Positions 57,332 through 64,000 of a DNA stretch of 64,000 nt are shown here, piece by piece. Position numbers and translations under genes: made by a program. Within the stretch, counting starts at the first letter, position 1. Every line of letters starts with the position of its first letter. The stretch lies in the NCBI GenBank assembly GCA_004794785.1, contig SJOL01001962.1, positions 163,547-227,546 of the forward strand. Reading direction: 5' to 3'. Source of the DNA: Opisthorchis felineus (taxonomy: Eukaryota > Platyhelminthes > Trematoda > Opisthorchiida > Opisthorchiidae). The notes under the pieces were generated by a model. The model saw only the letters and a program-made list of their open reading frames with translations. It did no database searches and was not told the origin of the DNA.

Positions 57332-57640
57332 TCACCGTACTGTAGGTACGTCGAAATCGTCAGTCCTATTCAAGCCTTCCTTTGCCCCGTCCATTGGGTT
57401 GCCGTTTAAAACGACCTGTGGGGGTGTGTGTGATACGAGGTTATCAGTGTCGTAGATATGCCTCATATCACTGTTGAACTGAGAGGTGAAGTCCCGATAC
57501 CGTATTCCTGAAGGCGTGTATTTGCTGCTGGAAGAAGTGAGGGAATACTTACGGGGTTTATGGTCAGTGGATATCGTCACCGATCTGCCCAAAAGCACAT
57601 GGTGGCATTTCCGGGTATACAGACGGACGGTAAATAGTTC
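57332..57640 (-). pseudogene. Gypsy element 3: RNase H
   Basis: Minus-strand translation has LLGRSVTISTDHKPRKYSL, then SSSSKYTPSGIRYRDFTSQF and MRHIYDTDNLVSHT. This is the RNase H region of a Ty3/gypsy Pol, where TDHKPL...KYTPREIRHLDFISQF and DNIVADALSR are usual. It belongs to a different lineage from element 1, whose equivalent reads TDHKPPVSIFG. Confidence 0.75.
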
Positions 57641-58250
57641 GCAACCGAACGTGTTATAGCTTGCAAGACGCCTGATAAATGTTGAAAAAGGACTCTAGTG
57701 GACGCCACTTAAAGTTGAGATGCAATTGAAGACCCGGTCCGCGGGAACATACGGAGCAAAATAAGACAGCTCGTGACTTAGCCTTTTTTTACTGTGCTTA
57801 AGGCTGCCAACGCAGCGTCAGTGACCAATATCTCTTCTGTATGTGCCCGTGCGGGTGCACAGCGTACACGCAACGACGTATGTCCCAACCGAAGTAGTCC
57901 ATAAGGCCAAGTGACCGAGATTCCGCGTGGGGTATCGGAAACCCACGAACGGCGGCAACCTCATCTTCTACGGGCTTTAGGTCAGGGAGGTTGTGCACAC
58001 GACCAGGGAAGGACACTGAATTTCGCTTAAATTTGCAGTAGTGGCGTTCACAATACTGCCGTGTTATCTAGCACGTTCGAAGAGATTTCTTAGAGGCACA
58101 CTGTGCCGTGTAATTTCGGGCGGGGGACTGGATGAAATCAAGTCGCTGGGCGACCCAATTGAATCAGCTCCAAAATATCTGAGACAATCCGCTCAAAATA
58201 AGTAAGTTGACGCGATCAAATGGTTTAGTGACGGCTGCTTTTTACTGATG
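57641..58250 (-). pseudogene. Gypsy element 3: RT C-terminal and connection region
   Basis: From about 58.1 kb downward the minus strand gives LFERAR / LDNTAVL (frames mixed), KFSVLPWSCAQP / FPGRVHNLPDLKPVEDEVAA, RGFPIPHAESRSLGLMDYFG and then VTDAALAAL. These correspond to the end of the thumb, the LP..V.AIRDFP.P....LR.FLGL.NYY connection block and the start of RNase H. The frames are heavily broken, and the catalytic YLDD was not found. Confidence 0.55.
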
Positions 58251-58720
58251 TAGAACAAGTGTACCAAGGGCAGTGGACGTGCCAACACGTCCGATGAGGT
58301 CGTATATGTGAGGGATCGGCTATCGCTCAGGACCGGTGAAACCATTTAGTGTCCCTTAGTCCTCACATGGGCACCGCTCGGTGGAGTCCATCTTGGAGAC
58401 CATGCGCAAGAAAAAGGCCAACGAAATTTTTGAGGGGCGGATACTTATTGTTAAATACGGGTTTGGCGGCCCGGGTTTTCAGGAGTACGATGTCGTAGTG
58501 GTGCACAGACCGGAAAACGCTGTGTAAGGACTGTGTGTGACTGGCTTGGTGACACTGTGCCCTCTCCAGGGGTCACGCGAGAGCATCAAAACTTTTGGAC
58601 AACTCCGTTTACGATCTGTGGTTAGGATCTTCCGACAGTACCAGAAAGCCGACTTTCAGATGTAGAGCAGGGAAAGCTCTCGAGACTTGTTTATGACAGC
58701 CACAGAGAAGCAGTCTACAT
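58251..58720 (-). pseudogene. Gypsy element 3: unreadable middle of pol
   Basis: This lies between the protease and RT remnants and by position should hold the RT fingers and palm. No motif could be recovered in any frame, so either it has decayed or it is foreign sequence. Confidence 0.3.
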
Positions 58721-59060
58721 CAGAAGTCAATCAAATGACGGAAGTCTCCTTGAAAACCAATAAAAATGACAGCTGTTGGGAGGCCCGCGAAGAGCATGGT
58801 GCATGTCCACGTTGAGAGGGTGTGTTGCCGGTGGCCAAGGAATTTCCTTCGTACGTACGGATGGCTGTTCCGCTGGCCACACCTGGTGTGACCAACAAAT
58901 CAACAAGTAGAGCGTTCGCTGGATCTGGTGAAAGCCAACACACTCCGGTGTCGATAAAACACTTGGTGTTACTGTGCCCAACCGCTTATATAGAATGGGC
59001 GACCGGAGCGCAATTGACCAAACAGCGTAGAGGCAGTCGCCGGCCGGCTTGGTCGTCCGC
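58721..59060 (-). pseudogene. Gypsy element 3: protease region
   Basis: The minus strand gives KCFIDTGVCWLSPDP at about 58.96 kb, the DTG of an aspartic protease. SGTAIRTYEGNSLAT follows at about 58.87 kb, which corresponds to the ANGT.I.TYG.R.L strand of gypsy proteases. The Cys-rich stretch just upstream (LCLPHLRRTTKPAGDC) may be a broken zinc knuckle. The gag that should lie beyond 59.1 kb was not recognised. Confidence 0.55.
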
Positions 59061-62000
59061 CTGAGATGGGGCAGACAAAGTTCCAAGTTGAAGCTGTTAT
59101 GCACATTTGCGCTTGCAGGCCAAGACGCTTATGGTTCCAACAGAGCTTAAGCGATGGAGTTGATCAAGGTTCGAGCAAGCATTAGAATGAACAGAGCGTC
59201 ACCGAGCCGCTGATGGAAGCACATTTCAGTTTCGGGTGCCTCTGTTCAAGCGAATGAGTCAGTGGTGGGACTAGTTATTCAGGGGGTTTCAGTGCTTTAT
59301 CGCACTGTCCTCTATTTTCGCCACTTTTCCAAGTTTAAGAGGTCAAATTTGGAGCTAACATTGACCGGGTGGTGTGCATCGAACGGCTTAGCCACACCTC
59401 GCGCTAGCATTTCTTCAAGCATGGTGCCCAATAAATCGCGCATTTTCTTCAATATTTGCGGGGGTTTCAATGGAAATGATGCTTTTCATCAATAGGCGAG
59501 TGCGCTTGTTACTTGAAATGCACGCGTGGTTGACATTTTGGCTTGCAGGGCCTCCTACATAAACTATCGGAATTACCGCCAGAGACGGTAAAACGGTAGA
59601 CGGTATCACAAAAAGTGAAATTGGCATGTGGACCACAACGGGCTCACCAGTACAGAGGGGTACCCGCATCAAACAGCAGTACCCTGTTAAATATCTGTTC
59701 TCGACGTCCTGCTTGTACGTAGTGCGCACTAGTAGTTGGGGGCGGTCAGCGTCTTACGGTATCTCAAGGCCATACGGCCCATATGTCGGGATGGTGTTAA
59801 CGCCAGTGAGGAGCTACAAATAATCATTTCTCGCTTGTTTCTCGTGCGGTCCGGGACTCTGCGTGGTCTTGGACACGAGAAAGTAGTTCGACATGTAAAT
59901 TTTCATCACATACCACCCTCAGATTGTTCTCTGCTACGCTCAACAGGATCAATAATAAACCTCAATTAAGCCAGGCTCCCAATTTGAATGTTACCGCCAC
60001 TAAAATTTCAGCCAGTCAGAATGAAGATGACGCCACAAGACGGGTGCCATCCGACGAACAGCCGTCAAAATATTCCTACGCGGCTGTGAATGGTTAAAAA
60101 GGATACTGTTGAAAAACAATATAAGTGTGAGCAGAACGTACGGACTGATCCCTTCATTGACTTGCACTGGGCTATCTTGCGGCAAAAAGCTGTGTTGTCT
60201 GTAGTAACCGAAAGGCTCTCCAGGGACTGCAGTGGTGAATGGCTTTCTATTGTCAAAGTACTGATAACAGGGATTGGTGAAACCCCAGGCCAACAACGTT
60301 GTAACGCACAGCCTAGTTTATCACCTGGGACAGACAACTGCGGCATGTCTGGAACTTATCTCGCCTGATTAATTATGAATCTTACTCTGAGCGGTTCGAC
60401 CAAAGGCATTGTGGACGCATTCATCCGTCAGGCAACGAAAACGGCCGGCTGCAGCAACCGCCTGACGTACTTTCCGAAATACCTTTGTTCCCGAAGAGCC
60501 TCTATGCTCGGGCTCATTGACGATTACTTGAAATGAAGAAATATCGTTTACAGTTGTTGTACACGTAAACGCACCAGGCATAAAGCATATGACAGCACGA
60601 CAAAACTCACTCTCTCAGCCACACGTGAGGACAAGCAGAACGCAGAGCCGCCCGCGAATAATGGAGCTGCACACTAAAACAAAACCATTTAAATCGGTCG
60701 ACAGCTTACATTCCGTAGGGACCCGGAAATGCAGGTCATTGTGTTTTTTTATTACTGGGAGACAAATAAAGAAGCTTTGATGCCTCCTAAATGTCTCGAT
60801 TCCCCTCAGCTTAAAATCCCTCCATTAGTGCAGAAGTTCTGCACAGATTCCGCACCCGGGCGCGGACGTGTGCTAACTGGGTGCCTATCATAACTGCTGT
60901 ACCCTTAGATATGTGCGCCGCCGATTATGAGACCACAACTATTCAAGACAACCTAATCTGATGGCCAAAGATATATCTTCATCATCATGACCGTTTGAGC
61001 CTCATCAGACCCAATGTTCATGCTGACCTATTTCAACCCGTCTTCGCCCCCACAATGTCGAAACCAGCTCAATACATGAAGACTAAATCAGCCACTGTGG
61101 ACACGAACTAACTGGGAACTGCAAGGTTGACTTCACCTCACTGCACCAGGAACAAATGTCCTTCAACCTCCGTACAGTTAACATACATCGCCGCATTAAC
61201 ACCGATTCCGTCTTTGTGATATAATTGGTCGATGAACCCTGACTCTCCGTCATCCACTCCCTCAATGCGCCTTGCCTGGCTAACCACAGTTGTTCTACCT
61301 GATCAACCTTTTCGACCACTACCCGGCTCTATGCATCAACTAACTCTTTCTATACCACGTCCTCTTCTTCTGCACCCGCTGATCCCGACAATGCGACAGT
61401 GGACAGTTGACAGCTTTCCCTTCACCTGCATGCCTTCCTCCAAATGACCTTTCCTACTACATGCTAAGCCTTATATTCCGCATTTTTCGTGGGTTTATGC
61501 CTACTTTCTCCTTCATTCACTACTTTACCCACAGTGTTTAACAGACCTCGGTCGATCATGAATACACGCACAGTTAACCCTACTTCATGTATTACCACTG
61601 CCCCTTTCCAAGCTCCCCAAGTGCCAAACTTCACCATAGACGATGTTATCAATAGCATGATCGGCGCGCCACTGTACCTATTCTACTGTCCTACTCCCTC
61701 GTCTGAGTGGCAGCAATCAACCAGACTGCACACTTGATGGGCTTAAGATTATCCTTACTCCATATTAATATTGTTTTGTTACGACTCCTTTGCTCATCTT
61801 AACTACTTTGACAATCACAACTGGTTCAGCCAAAGCATTCATTGTGGGGGCTGTCCGCGGATCTAAGTATGATGTCGCGATGACGTTACCGCTACTGCCG
61901 TAAGCAGCCATATGGCTTGCCCGTAAATAACCATATCTCTACCATTTTCCTACTGCGCGTGTTACATGCACCCAAAACGCCGCCGCAATCCGCTGAATGT

Positions 62001-63719
62001 GTGCCAAAACTCTGAAATACTGGCCATCCTCTTGTGCTATCTGTTTGTTCTACCCATTAACCCACTAACTATTTCAATGACACTGTTAAGAGTTATTATA
62101 CTGGTGAGGAGAGAACCTCTCCGGGCTCCCGGTGCAGCGCCTGCTGATAATCATAAAAACATAGTGATTAATTTTGCCTGGTGAGCTGGTTAACGGTACG
62201 TGTGCCTTAATCGAGGTGCAGAATTTCTGTCGGTGCACCCAGTAATATTATAGATGTTACTTTATTTTAGATAAGTTTTTACTTCCGGAAGCCACGGGAG
62301 CAAAGAAATTCTGTTGTATATTGTATTTATGGACGAAACACTACTCACAAGTTTGCTCAAAACTCTTCAACAGCCCATGGATGCTTTTAATCTTCTTGGA
62401 AGCTATCGGGTGGGTACAGTTTCCATGTTTCTGTTAACCATATGTTCAGTGGTACCCAATTTGTGCTGCATAGCGTTTATAGATCGCACATTTCTGGAAA
62501 CGGTTCGATAAACCTGGTAGTGCGGGAAACTCTTGAAAGTTCCACGAATTTCTCGAGTATGAAGGCCACCACAGCATACTCTCAAATGAGAATTGTTGGA
62601 TCAGGTATCGAATCTCCCCATTCGGTGGTGACGCTGCACAAACTGATTCCAGGAGCTGGAATATCCCGGAACCGAAGAGAGCTTTTTAAAAAATACTATA
62701 CAATAGACTCAGTAGATGTAAGTGGGACTGAGAAATATAAGCGCGCTGGAGCATTCCTCTACTACAAAAAATATTTTTTAATACAGTTGTTATTCAATCA
62801 TGAAACGAAATCGTAGTCATGAGATGATTAAGTGCACAAAAATTCCAGTCCAGGAAAAATTCACGTGCCACAGTTTTACGTCATCAATATGGTCTGCATT
62901 CGGAAAATTTCGCAAAACTGAAGGAACAGATACTACGCAAATGTCGCTGCTGTCCAAACTCTGGGATAATGAGAGACTTATTTTGGCCCATCCGACCACT
63001 ACATGATGAAAGCTACATTTGGTTGCTTGCTTCTTTCAGCTACTTATTAAACAAGTAGTGGTGCACATACGGCAATGTGATGTGGTTGAACTGCGAAAGT
63101 CCAAGTTAATCCAGTACCTTTTCCTCCATTGAAAATTTTGGTGAATGGGGTCAGATGATCAACGGTTTGGTTGAAAGTCTCGAACTTTTAACAACAGGGC
63201 AGAAAGGTTGCATTCCGTTCTCCACAAGCCAGTTAAGCTGAGTATCTTCAAAATCGACGCCTGTTTGATAGACGCATAAACCTAGAAGAACCGAGACGTC
63301 ATTTGGGCAAGTAGTATATTGGATAGCATGTCTCACCTCTTCTGGACTCAATAAAGAACTCGTCGGGGCACACAATTCGTCCCACTTAAATGTGGATAAC
63401 AACTAAAGTTCATAAATAACTTAAATTTTCTTCGAAAAAATGTCATTTCTAAAACCCCGAGGCTAGTTTTTTAGTTGCATGGGCAACGAAAACATCGGAT
63501 GATAGCATCCCATTCCACTCTGCTGCATTTTGACGCTAGACCTTCGGTGGTATACACCATATGGTGCTCAGGTTTTTAAATGAGATCCCAGCCGAGTTCG
63601 GCTCGGAAAATCTGAGCCTTGTTATTAGTCGGATTATGTTGTCAAATGAATGTGCGAATGGGGTTAAATATCGTGTCTTCAACCAGCGACATATTTACAG
63701 AAAAATCCAAATTGACTTC
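59061..63719. other. No recognised gene
   Basis: About 4.7 kb with open frames of up to 124 codons (62,442-62,816, plus). The peptide at 62,314-62,511 has a hydrophobic stretch (VSMFLLTICSVVPNLCCIAF) but no family resemblance. A few frames at 59.2-60.6 kb might be gag of element 3, without motif support. No RNA gene or repeat was seen. Confidence 0.4.
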
Positions 63720-63910
63720 GACGAATACACTCATTTGCATATCAATTTTGTTTCGACCTGGAACCTATCTGAATCCCTCGTTTATTATGTTCTTAAGCAA
63801 CGTAATGTGCTGTACCAGGCCGCCTCGTGTTTCGGTTGGTACGATATTTGAGATATCGCAATACATTGTACAGACGTGAACCCAAGACGAGCAAAGTCGT
63901 TCGTGGGCTG
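63720..63910 (+). repeat. Family R repeat copy
   Basis: The order is AATACACTCATTTGCATATC, ACCTGGAACCTATCTGAATC, CTCGTTTATTATGTTCTTAAGCAA, CAGGCCGCCTCGTGTTTCGG, TTGGTACGATATTTGAGATA and CGCAATACAT. The blocks follow the 35.7-36.0 kb copy closely, in opposite orientation. The hammerhead-like block is not present; the sequence continues differently (CGTGAACCCAAGACGAGC). Confidence 0.65.
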
Positions 63911-64000
63911 TCGAACAACTTTAAGTGATCTAAATAGTAGTGCATTACTTCTTCATATGGACTAGTTCGTGTTATGCGAACCATCGCCCTCCCAATATCT

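Noticed and set aside
1..64000. CRISPR arrays, insertion sequences, operons or riboswitches
   Set aside because: No regularly spaced direct repeats, no prokaryotic coding organisation, and all mobile elements are eukaryotic retroelements.

Overview
The window looks like a repeat-rich, gene-poor stretch of a metazoan nuclear genome. There is no operon structure, almost every reading frame is short, and introns are visible where an exon can be seen. The repeats are RTE-type non-LTR retrotransposons with AP-endonuclease and YADD-type reverse transcriptase, Ty3/gypsy elements (one with the DTASD protease typical of the CsRn1 branch), tRNA-derived SINEs and hammerhead-like motifs. Together they point to a flatworm, most likely a trematode and perhaps an opisthorchiid. 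The species cannot be fixed from the sequence alone.

Layout. From 1 to about 22.8 kb nothing clearly codes. This part holds four pieces of a dispersed repeat (called family R here) and three copies of a CTGATGA...CGAAAC-type motif. From 22.8 to 28.3 kb lie two decayed RTE copies (+ at 22.86-24.45 kb, - at 27.66-28.25 kb) and two SINE remnants. From 28.3 to 36 kb there is a weak receptor-like membrane segment (32.2-32.4 kb), an (AT)n microsatellite and an R copy with a hammerhead-like core. From 36.5 to 38.5 kb an RTE copy is interrupted by a 549-bp solo LTR with a 4-bp target duplication. From 39.9 to 41.7 kb on the minus strand there are one or two plausible exons of a multipass membrane protein, possibly a ZDHHC23-like palmitoyltransferase. 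This is the best candidate for a host gene.

From 42 to 55.2 kb is a dense nest of mobile elements: RTE fragments in both orientations, a minus-strand gypsy gag-pol piece (44.3-45.9 kb) with a SINE in it, a nearly complete CsRn1-like gypsy element with two LTRs (46.2-51.1 kb) also carrying a SINE in gag, and another RTE copy (51.5-52.5 kb). A striking 1,186-bp inverted duplication (42,766-43,951 against 53,515-54,700) brackets this nest. From 57.3 to 59.1 kb there is a third, much decayed gypsy pol on the minus strand. The rest, to 64 kb, is unrecognised apart from one R copy near the end.

None of the mobile elements has an intact reading frame. What the window records is their history: nested insertions whose order can be read from target-site duplications, a 5'-inverted RTE copy that was later duplicated, and non-coding ribozyme-like relics.
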